From NCBI GenBank assembly GCA_964651705.1, contig CAZYWZ010000020.1:1-64000 (forward strand): a DNA stretch of 64,000 bases, written 5' to 3'. The DNA is from JADLBR01 sp964651705. GTDB lineage: Bacteria > Verrucomicrobiota > Verrucomicrobiia > JADLBR01. Of the stretch, positions 25,275 through 34,950 are shown in pieces (positions within the stretch are counted from its first letter, which is position 1; each line of letters begins with the position of its first letter). A program made the translations under genes and the position numbers. A model generated the notes under the pieces. It was not told the DNA's origin, ran no database searches, and saw nothing but the letters and a program-made list of their open reading frames with translations.

Positions 25275-26906
25275 ATGAAAACCACATGTCGCCGTGCACT
25301 TGTTGGCCTGAGCGCGCTGGCTGCTCTCGCCTTGCTTGCAAGTTGTGGCAAGAAACCCGCGTCGGCTCCATCTGGACTGCGCTTCGGGATGGAGAAGGAT
25401 TTTGTCACCCTTGATCCCGCCAACCTGACTGACCCCATCACATTCCGGGTCGTTGGGCAGATTTACGAGAGCCTTCTTTCTCTCGACGCGCAGAACAACG
25501 CCGTCCCCGCGCTCGCCGAATCGTGGCTGTCCAACGAGAAGATGGACGTGTGGACGTTCAAGATCCGAAAGGGAGTTTATTTCCACAACTCGCCCGTTTT
25601 CGGTTCCAGCGGAACGCGGGAGCTGACCCCTGAGGATGTAGTCTACAGCATTTCCCGGAGCGTCGCCCCAGGCAAGGTGGCGGGCTTTGCGCTTGGCGGC
25701 GTGATCGCCGGAGCTGCGGATTTCATGGCCGACAAGGCGAAGTCCGTGTCCGGCCTTCGCGTTGTCAACGGTGACGAAGTCGAGATGACATTGACCCGGC
25801 CTGAGCCCTATTTCCCCTACCGACTGACTTCCCCTTATATCGCTGTCTATCCGAAAGAGGCGGTGGATCAGGGCGAGGATGTTTTCGCGAAGTCCAAGCC
25901 GATTGGCACCGGTCCCTATCGCGTCGTTTCCGCCAGTGACACCGAAATCTCTCTCGCCAAGAACGACAAGTATTGGGGCGACATGTCGCCCACGGCCCCG
26001 GCTAGCCTCATGTTTGTCGTCATCGGCAACGAACAGCTTCGCCAACTCGAACTGCGCAACCGAACGATCGATGTCGCCGCCGCAACCTCCGGCATGCTGC
26101 CCACCGTTCTTTCGAAGTCGGCATCCCCCCTGCAGCTTTCACCCGGTTGGGCGGGCAAGTTTGCTCTCTACTGGAACGCCGATTTCAACTCCTACTTCAT
26201 CGCATTCAACACGGAGAAGGTCGCAAAGCCCGTCCGCCGCGCGGTCAACCTCGCAGTGAACCGCGAGGAAATCGCCTCCTCCCTTACCATCGGCACCGCC
26301 ATTCCGAAATGGGACACGGTTCCCGATGGGCTCCAAGGATACGTCCCGCCCTTCCCCCTCCCGCAGCCGAACCCGGAGGCCGCCAAAGAGGCCCTTGCTA
26401 AGGGGGGCGCGCAGGCTTCGGGTTCCGGATTCGAGCTTCTGGTCCATGAACTCGATTCCAGCGAAACACTCGGCGAGCTGGTCCAGGCGCGCATGAAGAA
26501 CATCGGGGTCAACGTGCGCATCACAAAGGTGACCTTCAATGAGGCCATGCGCAGGTTGGATGCAGGCGAGTTCGAAGCCATCGCAATGAAGTTCCAATAC
26601 GTGTTCTCCGCCCCGGAGCCGATTCTCGACATGCTCTTCAATTCGGCCTCTATTCCAGGGGCCAATGTTTGGCTCTACCGCAGTCCCGAGGTGGACCGCC
26701 TCATTGCCAGTTACGCCGACGCCCGAGGACGCGACCAACTGAACGGCATTTCCGGCCACATCGAGAGGCAGGTTTACGAGGACTCGCCCGGTGTCTTCCT
26801 CTACCAGGCGCGGTCGATCTTCCTCCACGTCCCTGAACTCAAGAACTTCTCGGTCAATGGTCACGGAATCCCGCTCATCTACCGCTCCAGTCTCGGAAGC
26901 CCCTGA
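25275..26906 (+). CDS. ABC transporter substrate-binding lipoprotein (SBP family 5)
   Basis: 543 residues from ATG 25275. The N-terminal signal with lipobox LLASC (Cys about 25) marks a lipoprotein. The fold is that of oligopeptide-binding proteins (DFVTLDPANLTDPITFRVVGQIYESL, ALAESW, GTGPYRV, YWG, AVNLAVNRE). It binds the substrate in the periplasm. The 3' end overlaps the permease gene by 50 bp. Confidence 0.9.
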   Translation: MKTTCRRALVGLSALAALALLASCGKKPASAPSGLRFGMEKDFVTLDPANLTDPITFRVVGQIYESLLSLDAQNNAVPALAESWLSNEKMDVWTFKIRKGVYFHNSPVFGSSGTRELTPEDVVYSISRSVAPGKVAGFALGGVIAGAADFMADKAKSVSGLRVVNGDEVEMTLTRPEPYFPYRLTSPYIAVYPKEAVDQGEDVFAKSKPIGTGPYRVVSASDTEISLAKNDKYWGDMSPTAPASLMFVVIGNEQLRQLELRNRTIDVAAATSGMLPTVLSKSASPLQLSPGWAGKFALYWNADFNSYFIAFNTEKVAKPVRRAVNLAVNREEIASSLTIGTAIPKWDTVPDGLQGYVPPFPLPQPNPEAAKEALAKGGAQASGSGFELLVHELDSSETLGELVQARMKNIGVNVRITKVTFNEAMRRLDAGEFEAIAMKFQYVFSAPEPILDMLFNSASIPGANVWLYRSPEVDRLIASYADARGRDQLNGISGHIERQVYEDSPGVFLYQARSIFLHVPELKNFSVNGHGIPLIYRSSLGSP

Positions 26907-27843
26907 CCGGGCGCCGCCTGGCGGTCGGGGATTCTTCGTCCTCGCATATCTGGCCAAGGCCCTTCTTCTGGTCTGGGGTGCCTATACCCTCTGTTTTCTC
27001 CTTTTCAAAGTCATCCCCGGCGACCCGGCTCGGGTCATGCTCGGCTTGCACGCCACACCGGAGGCGGTGGCCGTCCTGCGGGAGAAGCTCGGTCTAGATC
27101 GTCCGCTGACCGAGCAATACGTTTCCGGGATTCTGTCCGTGCTTCGCGGCGATCTCGGCTGGTCCATCGCCGAGTCCCGCCCTGTGGCCCCGCTGGTATT
27201 GGATCGGATCGGCATGTCCGGACTCATCGGCGGACTTGCTTGCGGCATGGCCCTTGTCGGCTCTTATGTGATGGTTGCCACCGGGTTCCTCGTGCCACGG
27301 CTGGGATGGCTGCCGGCACTCGCCCGATTGTGGATCGCCCTGCCCGCGTTTCTCAGCGCCGTTCTCGCCGCCATAGTTGCCGGCACATGGCTGCCAGCGC
27401 TGCCTCTGAGCGGATATGCCATCCAGCAAAGCGGTTGGTGGGCCGCGTTGGCTCCCGCCGCGATCGTAGGCCTTTACCCGACCGCGTGCATGGCCTCGAT
27501 TCTGGACGCCAAGATCCGCTCCGCATCGCTCGCGCCCCACTGGCGGGCGGGGCGCGCCTTGGGGCTTTCGCGCCTCCAGCTTTTTCAGCGCGCCGGGGTG
27601 GCTCCGTCCGTCGATGCCTGGGCTGAAGCCTGGTTCAATCAAATCAGCCTCGTTTTCTTCACTACTTTTCTGGTCGAGATCGTCTTTTCGATTCCCGGGG
27701 TTGGCAACCTCCTGCTTGCCGCCATTCAGCGAAAAGACTTCCCGCTCCTCCAGGGGATCGTGCTCTTAAACGTCCTCTTTTTCGTGCTGGTGCGGCTGCT
27801 TGCTGACCTCTTTCATTCCAGAAGACGGGTCCTCCGGCGGTGA
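26857..27843 (+). CDS. ABC transporter permease (OppB/DppB type)
   Basis: 328 residues from ATG 26857, inside the end of the previous gene. Family features are FKVIPGDPARVMLG and LGLDRPLTEQYVSGILSVLR, then several TM helices and an EAA-like loop (ARALGLSRLQLFQRAG). It ends with IPGVGNLLLAAI, as in OppB proteins. Confidence 0.88.
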   Translation: MVTESRSSTAPVSEAPDRAPPGGRGFFVLAYLAKALLLVWGAYTLCFLLFKVIPGDPARVMLGLHATPEAVAVLREKLGLDRPLTEQYVSGILSVLRGDLGWSIAESRPVAPLVLDRIGMSGLIGGLACGMALVGSYVMVATGFLVPRLGWLPALARLWIALPAFLSAVLAAIVAGTWLPALPLSGYAIQQSGWWAALAPAAIVGLYPTACMASILDAKIRSASLAPHWRAGRALGLSRLQLFQRAGVAPSVDAWAEAWFNQISLVFFTTFLVEIVFSIPGVGNLLLAAIQRKDFPLLQGIVLLNVLFFVLVRLLADLFHSRRRVLRR

Positions 27844-27852
27844 ACGGATTCG

Positions 27853-28647
27853 ATGAAACTCTCGCGCGTCATCATCGGCTTTGTCGGCATCCTTGTGGTG
27901 CTTCCCCTGATTAGCTGGCTCGTTGGCGGCAAGGTGCTGGACCCCTTCGGGATCGATCCGACGCTCGCGTTTGCGGGTCCGGGCGAGAACGCTTGGGCGG
28001 GACGGGACAAGCTGGGCCGCGATTATCTGGCCCGTGTGCTGCTCGGCACCGGCCAATCCGTGCTGGCAGCGGCCCTGGCGGCGGGAACCGCCCTCGCCAT
28101 TGCAGTCCTCGTCGGCGTTGCGGCGGGATGGCGGGCCGACAGCCCTGCCGACGTCGTGCTCGGCTACCTGAAATCCCTCCTGTTCACGGTGCCGTTCTTC
28201 CTCGTAGCCGTGGCCATCGGCACCGTGCTCCGCGCGGACCTGTTCGGCATCTACCTGATTGTCGGGCTCGTGATGTGGGCGCCAGCCGCTCGTATTGCCC
28301 GGGCGGAAACCGTTCGCGTCCGGTCCGCCCCCAGTGCCATCGCGGCTCGGGCCTACGGATTCACCCCGGTCCAACGCTTCCGCCGCGTTTTTCTCCCTCA
28401 AGTGACCCTGGCCCCGGCGGTTTCGATCCTCTATCTTCTCCCGGAACTCCTCGGGGTGGATGTCGGCCTCTCGTTTTTCGGGCTCGGAGCCACGCCCCCC
28501 AACCCCACGCTGGGAAGGCTCGTCTTCGAGGGCATCCCCTCCTTCCCTACGGCCTGGTGGCTCGTCGTCGTCCCAGGAATCGTGCTTGTCTGTATCTGTC
28601 TGGCATGCTACGTGTTACTCCATGCTCTCCCAGCACCGAGGAGTTGA
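27853..28647 (+). CDS. ABC transporter permease (OppC/DppC type)
   Basis: 264 residues, 9 bp after the first permease. It has AGRDKLGRDYLARVLLGTGQS, several TM helices, the EAA-like loop (AARAYGFTPVQRFRRVFLPQ) and LGVDVGLSFFGLGATPPNPTLG, the OppC C-terminal signature. It closes the five-gene importer operon. Confidence 0.88.
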   Translation: MKLSRVIIGFVGILVVLPLISWLVGGKVLDPFGIDPTLAFAGPGENAWAGRDKLGRDYLARVLLGTGQSVLAAALAAGTALAIAVLVGVAAGWRADSPADVVLGYLKSLLFTVPFFLVAVAIGTVLRADLFGIYLIVGLVMWAPAARIARAETVRVRSAPSAIAARAYGFTPVQRFRRVFLPQVTLAPAVSILYLLPELLGVDVGLSFFGLGATPPNPTLGRLVFEGIPSFPTAWWLVVVPGIVLVCICLACYVLLHALPAPRS

Positions 28648-28667
28648 AATGACCTTCGATTTCGCTG

Positions 28668-31151
28668 ATGACATCTGTGCGCCAAAGTCCTGATCCATCC
28701 GCCAATCTTTTCATACAGTGGATACCGGAGTTCTCGCAGCCGGATGCCATCTTTCGCATCGAGCGCGAGCGTCAAGGCTTGTGGGCAAAACTGAAACAGC
28801 TACTGCCAGAAAATCCGTGGATTCAGACGGATGGAGAAGCCGATGTCGGCTCCCAGCTTGTTTTTGAGCGGGCTGTTCATGCAGCTCAGAACTTCGACAG
28901 GGCTGCCGACGCGACAGAGTTTCAATTTGTTCACTACGACGCATTTCGCGAAGATTCCGTAAGGACAGCATTATTGGCTCAAACGGCGCCTGGTCCTCCA
29001 GAAATCCAGCGAAAACGGCTCGTTTCCCAGTGGATACAAGCAATCTATACAGAAGAGGCTAAAATCACCGGTTCAAGGGCGAACCGCCTAATAGAAATGC
29101 TTGCCAATCTCGGCACTAGTGCGTCCTGCCGAAGCGTGTTCTTCGAACTTCTCCGATTGCTGAGCCAAACGAGAATTTCAGGATACCTTTGGAAGCTTGC
29201 AGTCAACCAATATTTTTCTGATCGTTCGCGTCCTTTGGGGTACTTTGGCACCGTTGCCACTGAAACGCTTTTAACAACTCTATATAGGATTAACGCGTCG
29301 GCTGATGTTGAAGCCATAGCTGCCATTGAGAATCAGACCCAAAAGCTAGAATCTTTCAATGGCACCACCCAAGGGGAACAGGTTGACACTTTGTTTCAGA
29401 AGGGCGTCATCAACGTCATCCATGCCCATTCGCGTAACCCAGAACGTAGCGCCAGCGATCTCGCCTTGCTCATCTTGCCGGTATTCAGCATCAATCCACG
29501 GCTCGCCGCGATAACATCTCCCGCATGTCTCGGAACCTTTTCTGGTTTCCTCTACTTTCTCGCTCCACTCACACCTACGAAACAAGAAGGTCTGAAGACC
29601 GAAATCAAATCGCTCCTTCAGGTCGTCCTTCCTCTGCTTGATGACTTCGCGTCGGATCTCCGTTCCGGCGAGGGCGAGGAGGCAATCGAAATGCGGTATC
29701 GATCCGACCATGTCGCTGCGCCACCAATCGAATTCCTTCAGCAGCACCTCCACACCTTTTCTGGATGGAGAGTCGTATCGGTTTCAACGACTGAAGCGAA
29801 TGGAGCCTTCCAGTGGAACGGTACGAATCTGGATGTGGCCTTGCCTAGTAAAGACGGAACCCATCGCCAGGAAGTGGTGAGGCTGGAGCCTTCACCGACG
29901 ACATCAGTTCCCGAGAACGACAACGTCGCGGCGCAAGAGCGGCTGGGCTACCATGTCGCCACCCATCTGCAGCAAATTTACCGAGAATTGTGCTATATCC
30001 ATAACGTCGCCAAAGTCGAGGAACTACAGAAATTCAAACAAATGCTGGAGTTACTGCAGAAGCCTCTAAAGAGCATCAGTGGGGCGTTGTCCACCATGCA
30101 AAGCGAATCTCAGGAACTAAGAGCTATCCTGTTCGAGCCTGAGGAAGCTCTTTTTGCAAGCCATGCAGCGATAACACCGTTTTTTAAAGAAGGGGCAACG
30201 CTCCCACTGGATGGCCCTTGGGCGATTGGCTTCAGAATCAAGCACTTGCCCAGCCAATATACCGAAGATGATGCGAGATTGGTGCTGTCCTGCTTGCTTT
30301 GCGCCGTATTCGGAGAACTGGATAAGATAAAGACTCAACCTCACCGGGATCTCGTCGTTAGCACTTCTGTGGAGATTATAGGTGGAAAGGCGGCAAGTGA
30401 GGCCACCCTGCGGTTTTCGCGTGACCTTGCCTGGCTTGTTTCGGGGAATGATCAGACGTCGTTAAGCAATTTCTTGTCGGCGGCAAGCAAAATGGAGCTG
30501 TCAAATGCTATCAGAAATATCAAGGACGCTTTGTTTTCCCCTTATAAAGCAATGTCAACAGAGTGGCATCCAATTGCTTTTCGACTCCTGATTCGTAATG
30601 AAGTCTTCGACGGATGCGATGGTATAGGCATGCTGGCCCCGGGGTTCCAGAGTAGGATCCAACTTCCGGAAACGCCTGTAACTTGCGCTTCTGTCCTTGC
30701 ATTTCTTCGCGATATCACGCTGGCTCTTCGTGCTCCAGATGAAAGTGGGAGGGCCACGCGCACTCCAACAAGGCTTGAAGTGAAAGCAGAAGATTTAACT
30801 GTTACGCTTTCGCTCGCCTTTTCTAAAGTCGTTCCCGACAGTAGGGACGGTCTCGAAATGCAATATTTTAGGAAGAATTTACGTATCATGGCAAACAGGG
30901 CGCCACGAGAGTGGCGAGTACAAAGCGATCACTATGGGGACAGGACTCGTCCATTTGTCTTCTTGATTAACAAGATCCTTGGGCTCGGTGAAAAGACGGA
31001 CTATGGTTGGAATGTTGGGAGTGCTAGCGACAATGATCTTTTCGTTTGCGAGAAGAGGTCCAGCGAAAAGAGCATCTTGTTTTCATTGGGCGTAACCAAA
31101 GATCGTACAGGACTGTTCATGAAATGGAGGCAGGAAAGGAAAGCCGTCTGA
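28668..31151 (+). CDS. Large unrecognised protein of low GC content
   Basis: 827 residues, mostly alpha-helical, with no signal peptide. A central amphipathic helical stretch (about residues 420-490, GYHVATHLQQIYRELCYIHN onward) could be a coiled-coil dimer helix as in kinases, but I see no N-, G1- or G2-box of a histidine kinase. Base composition is visibly more AT-rich than in neighbours on both sides, which suggests recent acquisition. It starts the signalling island with the receiver-DUF3800 gene. A sensor role is only a guess. Confidence 0.6.
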   Translation: MTSVRQSPDPSANLFIQWIPEFSQPDAIFRIERERQGLWAKLKQLLPENPWIQTDGEADVGSQLVFERAVHAAQNFDRAADATEFQFVHYDAFREDSVRTALLAQTAPGPPEIQRKRLVSQWIQAIYTEEAKITGSRANRLIEMLANLGTSASCRSVFFELLRLLSQTRISGYLWKLAVNQYFSDRSRPLGYFGTVATETLLTTLYRINASADVEAIAAIENQTQKLESFNGTTQGEQVDTLFQKGVINVIHAHSRNPERSASDLALLILPVFSINPRLAAITSPACLGTFSGFLYFLAPLTPTKQEGLKTEIKSLLQVVLPLLDDFASDLRSGEGEEAIEMRYRSDHVAAPPIEFLQQHLHTFSGWRVVSVSTTEANGAFQWNGTNLDVALPSKDGTHRQEVVRLEPSPTTSVPENDNVAAQERLGYHVATHLQQIYRELCYIHNVAKVEELQKFKQMLELLQKPLKSISGALSTMQSESQELRAILFEPEEALFASHAAITPFFKEGATLPLDGPWAIGFRIKHLPSQYTEDDARLVLSCLLCAVFGELDKIKTQPHRDLVVSTSVEIIGGKAASEATLRFSRDLAWLVSGNDQTSLSNFLSAASKMELSNAIRNIKDALFSPYKAMSTEWHPIAFRLLIRNEVFDGCDGIGMLAPGFQSRIQLPETPVTCASVLAFLRDITLALRAPDESGRATRTPTRLEVKAEDLTVTLSLAFSKVVPDSRDGLEMQYFRKNLRIMANRAPREWRVQSDHYGDRTRPFVFLINKILGLGEKTDYGWNVGSASDNDLFVCEKRSSEKSILFSLGVTKDRTGLFMKWRQERKAV

Positions 31152-31156
31152 TAACC

Positions 31157-31792
31157 ATGAGAATTTATCTATGCGATCATCTGTGGAATCGATTCGGGGA
31201 TCCTCCCAGTGCATGGCATCAGGCGTTCGTCGCAGCATTTGGCGAGATATTTGTTTCCAGTGCTGCCAGCAATGATAACACACCGCCGCGGGACCATGCC
31301 GCATATGGCGACTCAAATTCAGTATTGTTTGCACACTCGGAACATCCTGAGGAGTGGAGATTGCGGGCGGATGCCTCTGAAGTTGCATGTCACATTGTCC
31401 TGATCCGCACCTACGGTGGAGAAGGGCCAAAAGACAACGTCAAGGGGAACTTTCACGGTTGCTACTGGGGGCAAAGTGACTTCCAAGGACCAACGCGCCC
31501 ATCGAGAATGTCTGAGTTGATCAGGCAAGTGTCGACTGGGGATACGAGCGAGGTGACTTGGGATTTACTTCAACCCGATCCGTCCGAGCCACTTTTGGCG
31601 GCGAAATTGATCGTTGAAGCTAAGGTGCACGCAGGCAAGACGTTGCATGGTTTGGCGATTGGCCCCATCCCAGACGACCTTCTTGGGGCGGCCGAGGCTG
31701 TTGTAAAGGTGGATTCAACAGACACGAAATCTTTGATGCCTGCGATCGGAAGCTTTGAAGCCATCCTTAATCGTTACAACTCAACCGCGTGA
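31157..31792 (+). CDS. Hypothetical protein in signalling island
   Basis: 211 residues from ATG 31157, six bases after the previous stop. The start was chosen because MRIYLCDHLW begins a beta strand of a possible alpha/beta fold and the upstream frame overlaps the previous gene. There are no recognisable motifs. It overlaps the next gene by one or four bases. The content is AT-richer than later genes. Function unknown, probably part of the same unit as its neighbours. Confidence 0.55.
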   Translation: MRIYLCDHLWNRFGDPPSAWHQAFVAAFGEIFVSSAASNDNTPPRDHAAYGDSNSVLFAHSEHPEEWRLRADASEVACHIVLIRTYGGEGPKDNVKGNFHGCYWGQSDFQGPTRPSRMSELIRQVSTGDTSEVTWDLLQPDPSEPLLAAKLIVEAKVHAGKTLHGLAIGPIPDDLLGAAEAVVKVDSTDTKSLMPAIGSFEAILNRYNSTA

Positions 31793-34638
31793 TGGGAACC
31801 TTCACACATAGGGCCCTCGGCCTAATCCTGCGCGGCCAGCCGAATACGACAAATCCCGACACCGTCCGCCTCGACTACCGCGATCCGGCAACCTACTCGG
31901 CCCTCTGGCTGAAAGGTCTCGAATTGGGTGAGGTGGAGATCGACGGTCAGGACATCGACCTCACCGATTCCTCGCAGCAGTTTCTCCTCATCGGCAACGA
32001 TCCGCCGGACGGCGTCTTCGATACCAAGATTCCCGCTTTGGCTGGCATCAATTTCCGCAGCCACTTCACCGCTACCTCCTGGCTGGCGGCGTGGAAGGTG
32101 AAGTTCCCGGAGGCGAAGGCTGCCATTGCCGTCATCGATCCCCGGCCGGTCGGAATGGCGCAAGGTGCCGCTCGTGCCCTGCAGACCATCCTCGGGGCGC
32201 GCGATGCAGCCAACCAATCTCTGGTCCCCGGTGCGGCCGTCCTGAACGCGCCAAGCCTGATCGACATCTGCCAATGGCTCGCTGCGGCGAAGAAGGAGAC
32301 CCGCGACGTCGCCAAAGACGCGCCCCACCTTCGCGATCTGCTCAGATCCACCATATGGAGCGAGCTGACTTCGGATCGCGAGCAGCACCATGCGCTCAGC
32401 AACGTGTTGGGTTCGTTCCTGCTTCGGGCAGCCGTTGGCGGCAGGAAGGCGGAAGGGGATCTCCAACGGATCCAGCAATGGTTGGACGTTCTTGCGAAAG
32501 TCTGCGACGTCGGGACCGGAACGGCATCCATACGGCACGGCGGCGTGCAATCATGGGTTGAGAGGGAGTTGGGGGAGCAGTTCGAGGAAGCCGTTCTCAT
32601 CGATGACATGGCTGAGATCTGGGGCGGCTTCCTTGCGACCTCATTTGGGGGCAACCCGGCGTTCCTGCGCACCACCCGTCCGGGCCAGTTCGCGGATTGT
32701 GTGGCAGGTGGCGAATGGGATCTGACGACGGATGGCCTTTCCGGTCTGCCCGCCCGCTTGGCTAAGGTGATTAGCGAGGGGCGCGAACGGCTCTGCTCCG
32801 CCGACATGGTTCCCAAAGCGAAAGGACAGGACGGGCATGCTGCGTCGAGGGAGCACTTCGTCTTGTTCTTGGATTTGCGGCTGGGATTGGGCGCGGCATT
32901 CCACGCTCAACTTCGAAAAGTCGCCCGCATGCTGCTGGACTCGTCCCGAAATCTTCCCTGGTTCCCGACCGAACAGGACCGGGCCGCGTTCAAGGCTGAG
33001 CTTGATGATGAAAAGGCGGGTGACACCCTTCTTCCCCGCCTCGTCAGCCTGATCGATCCGACACTTCCAGTCGTGATCTTTTCATCGACCCACCACACCG
33101 ATCTAATCGACCCATTTCGCAATTACGGAAACATCATCACCGCTTTTCGCAAGCCGACAATGGCGGGAACGGCAGGAATGCAATGGGAGGTGATCGTCAG
33201 TGACCTTCGCGGTCAATTCCAGTCCGCCATAGAGCAAGCCAGCAGGGTCATGCGCATCCGCCGGGCATTCTCCAAGCTAAATTCCAGCCGACGCAGCCAT
33301 ACGGTTTCCGGGGGAAACGCCCTGGAGGTTTTCATCGATGAATCATTCTACCGGAAGACGAATGTTTACTCCATCGGTGGTGTGGTGCTTTTGGCCGAAT
33401 CCCACCGGCGCATCCGTGATTTCTGCATGGCCATGGAAGATGAAGGTCTTCACTGGGGACTCTCCCTCAACAACCGGGACAGCCACATCCGAGAGACCCG
33501 GCGACTGGTTTGGAATGGAAAGCGGTTGGAGTGCGCAAGAGGGTGGTCTATTGATCGCGGGTCGCTGCCACAACCCGGCAGTTTTCTAAAAAAATTTGCA
33601 GACGACGATGAGCAGCGCAGCGCATGGAACGAGATTCAAGAGCTTTCTGCGGCGAAGGGCGTCAAGGTTTTCGCCGTCGCACTGGGGACGCCGGTAACGG
33701 ACCAGATAGGCAGGGAACTGGGCATTCCATCCCTGCAGGGCGTTGCGAGAGATCAGGCGGACGAGCTGCATAGAGAACTCGCCAAGTCGCTATTGCTTTT
33801 GCTCTTCACCGCACACCCCGAGGTGTCCGCTGCCTTGCGCGCCCCGAACGCAAGCATCGCGATCGATGTTGGCACACGAACCGCCGTGCCGGAAGACTAC
33901 GACCGGCGGCACGAGGAGACCTATCAGAAGTTCGGCCTGGCCTACACCGACCACGGACTCAACAATCCTGCATTGAGAGAGCGTTGCGAAATGTGGAACA
34001 TGGCACTTGATTGGGCTCAAGGGCAGAATTGGTGGAATCACGGACAGATCCGAGCCCAAGTCGTTCGCGGTCGGATCGATCCGGACGAGCGCGATCTTTC
34101 CGAATGGACCAACACCATGATATGGGATCCTCGACGCAAGATGGTTTCGGTGTCGAGCTATGACGGCCTGAACTACCTGAGGGAGACACTCGCCCGCTTA
34201 ACCCCAACGCTTTCGCCGAACATCGTGCGAGCGCGAGGCTGTGCGTTGTTTGACTTTGAGGATACGAGAGATTGGATGGTAAAGCTCTACTGCTTTCCCT
34301 GCTTCCCGTATCAGCCGCATTATCTCGCCGACTGGATTGCACGGTGCGGAGTCCAAGAGACTGGTGACGCAGACCAGAAATGTGCGCTGCAGGAGGCGTT
34401 TGCGTCGGGTTTTCTGACGGATTGGAGTGCATCCATGAAGGAGCTTCTGAACGCCGTCGTGGACTTGGACGGAAGCGACACACTTGAAGGCCTCAGGGCA
34501 CTGGTGAAGTGGCTGGAGCGGCGCGGCGATTCGTCGGGCGGATGTCGTGCGACCGATCTCCTCCTGGCTAGGTCCCATGAGACCGCCGTCAAGGCCGACG
34601 GGAATATTCTGCGGGGTCTGTTCGCGGGAATGCCCTGA
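31792..34638 (+). CDS. Receiver-like domain fused to DUF3800 putative nuclease
   Basis: 948 residues from ATG 31792 (GTG 31789 also possible). Residues about 266-460 form a receiver-like domain with an insertion: acidic pair in VLIDDMAEIW, acceptor Asp near 362 in LFLDLRLG, VVIFSSTHH and switch Lys near 455 in AFRKP. Residues about 512-870 match the DUF3800 RNase-H-like fold: Asp517/Glu518 in VFIDES, Asp693 in IAIDVG and Asp848 in YLADWIA. DUF3800 proteins are putative nucleases found in defence and toxin-like contexts. The fusion predicts phosphorylation-controlled nuclease activity, which is inference. Confidence 0.75.
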   Translation: MGTFTHRALGLILRGQPNTTNPDTVRLDYRDPATYSALWLKGLELGEVEIDGQDIDLTDSSQQFLLIGNDPPDGVFDTKIPALAGINFRSHFTATSWLAAWKVKFPEAKAAIAVIDPRPVGMAQGAARALQTILGARDAANQSLVPGAAVLNAPSLIDICQWLAAAKKETRDVAKDAPHLRDLLRSTIWSELTSDREQHHALSNVLGSFLLRAAVGGRKAEGDLQRIQQWLDVLAKVCDVGTGTASIRHGGVQSWVERELGEQFEEAVLIDDMAEIWGGFLATSFGGNPAFLRTTRPGQFADCVAGGEWDLTTDGLSGLPARLAKVISEGRERLCSADMVPKAKGQDGHAASREHFVLFLDLRLGLGAAFHAQLRKVARMLLDSSRNLPWFPTEQDRAAFKAELDDEKAGDTLLPRLVSLIDPTLPVVIFSSTHHTDLIDPFRNYGNIITAFRKPTMAGTAGMQWEVIVSDLRGQFQSAIEQASRVMRIRRAFSKLNSSRRSHTVSGGNALEVFIDESFYRKTNVYSIGGVVLLAESHRRIRDFCMAMEDEGLHWGLSLNNRDSHIRETRRLVWNGKRLECARGWSIDRGSLPQPGSFLKKFADDDEQRSAWNEIQELSAAKGVKVFAVALGTPVTDQIGRELGIPSLQGVARDQADELHRELAKSLLLLLFTAHPEVSAALRAPNASIAIDVGTRTAVPEDYDRRHEETYQKFGLAYTDHGLNNPALRERCEMWNMALDWAQGQNWWNHGQIRAQVVRGRIDPDERDLSEWTNTMIWDPRRKMVSVSSYDGLNYLRETLARLTPTLSPNIVRARGCALFDFEDTRDWMVKLYCFPCFPYQPHYLADWIARCGVQETGDADQKCALQEAFASGFLTDWSASMKELLNAVVDLDGSDTLEGLRALVKWLERRGDSSGGCRATDLLLARSHETAVKADGNILRGLFAGMP

Positions 34639-34664
34639 CTTCCTTGCTTCCGTCGTTAAGACGA

Positions 34665-34695
34665 CATCATGTCTTGCGATACGCAAGACATGATG
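34665..34695. promoter_or_regulatory. 31-bp perfect palindrome, probable VapBC operator
   Basis: Arms CATCATGTCTTGCG (34665-34678) and CGCAAGACATGATG (34682-34695) around the spacer ATA, ending 12 bp before the antitoxin start. A ribbon-helix-helix antitoxin dimer would bind such a site for autoregulation. Confidence 0.8.
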
Positions 34696-34707
34696 TATGC
34701 TCAAAGC

Positions 34708-34950
34708 ATGAGCACCTCAACACTGACGATTCGGATCCCCAAACAGCAGCGTGAGGCTCTGAAGAAGTCGGCCAAGAGCCTCAAGAAGACGGAGTCCGAA
34801 TACATCCGGGATCTGCTGCAGCGCGATCTGGATTCCCGTCCCTTTCGCGAGCGGATCGGCGCCCTGATGGGCAGCCTCGATTCCGCGCAGACCATCGGGG
34901 AATCTCACCCCCTGAAGGACCTGATCCGGGAGAGAAACTGGCGCAAATGA
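34708..34950 (+). CDS. Ribbon-helix-helix antitoxin (VapB-like)
   Basis: 80 residues from ATG 34708, chosen so that the protein begins with the beta strand STLTIRIP of a ribbon-helix-helix fold followed by helices (KQQREALKKSAKSL, TESEYIRDLLQ). The C-terminal tail would wrap the toxin. Its stop overlaps the PIN toxin start by 4 bp (ATGA). A perfect palindrome lies upstream. Confidence 0.85.
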   Translation: MSTSTLTIRIPKQQREALKKSAKSLKKTESEYIRDLLQRDLDSRPFRERIGALMGSLDSAQTIGESHPLKDLIRERNWRK

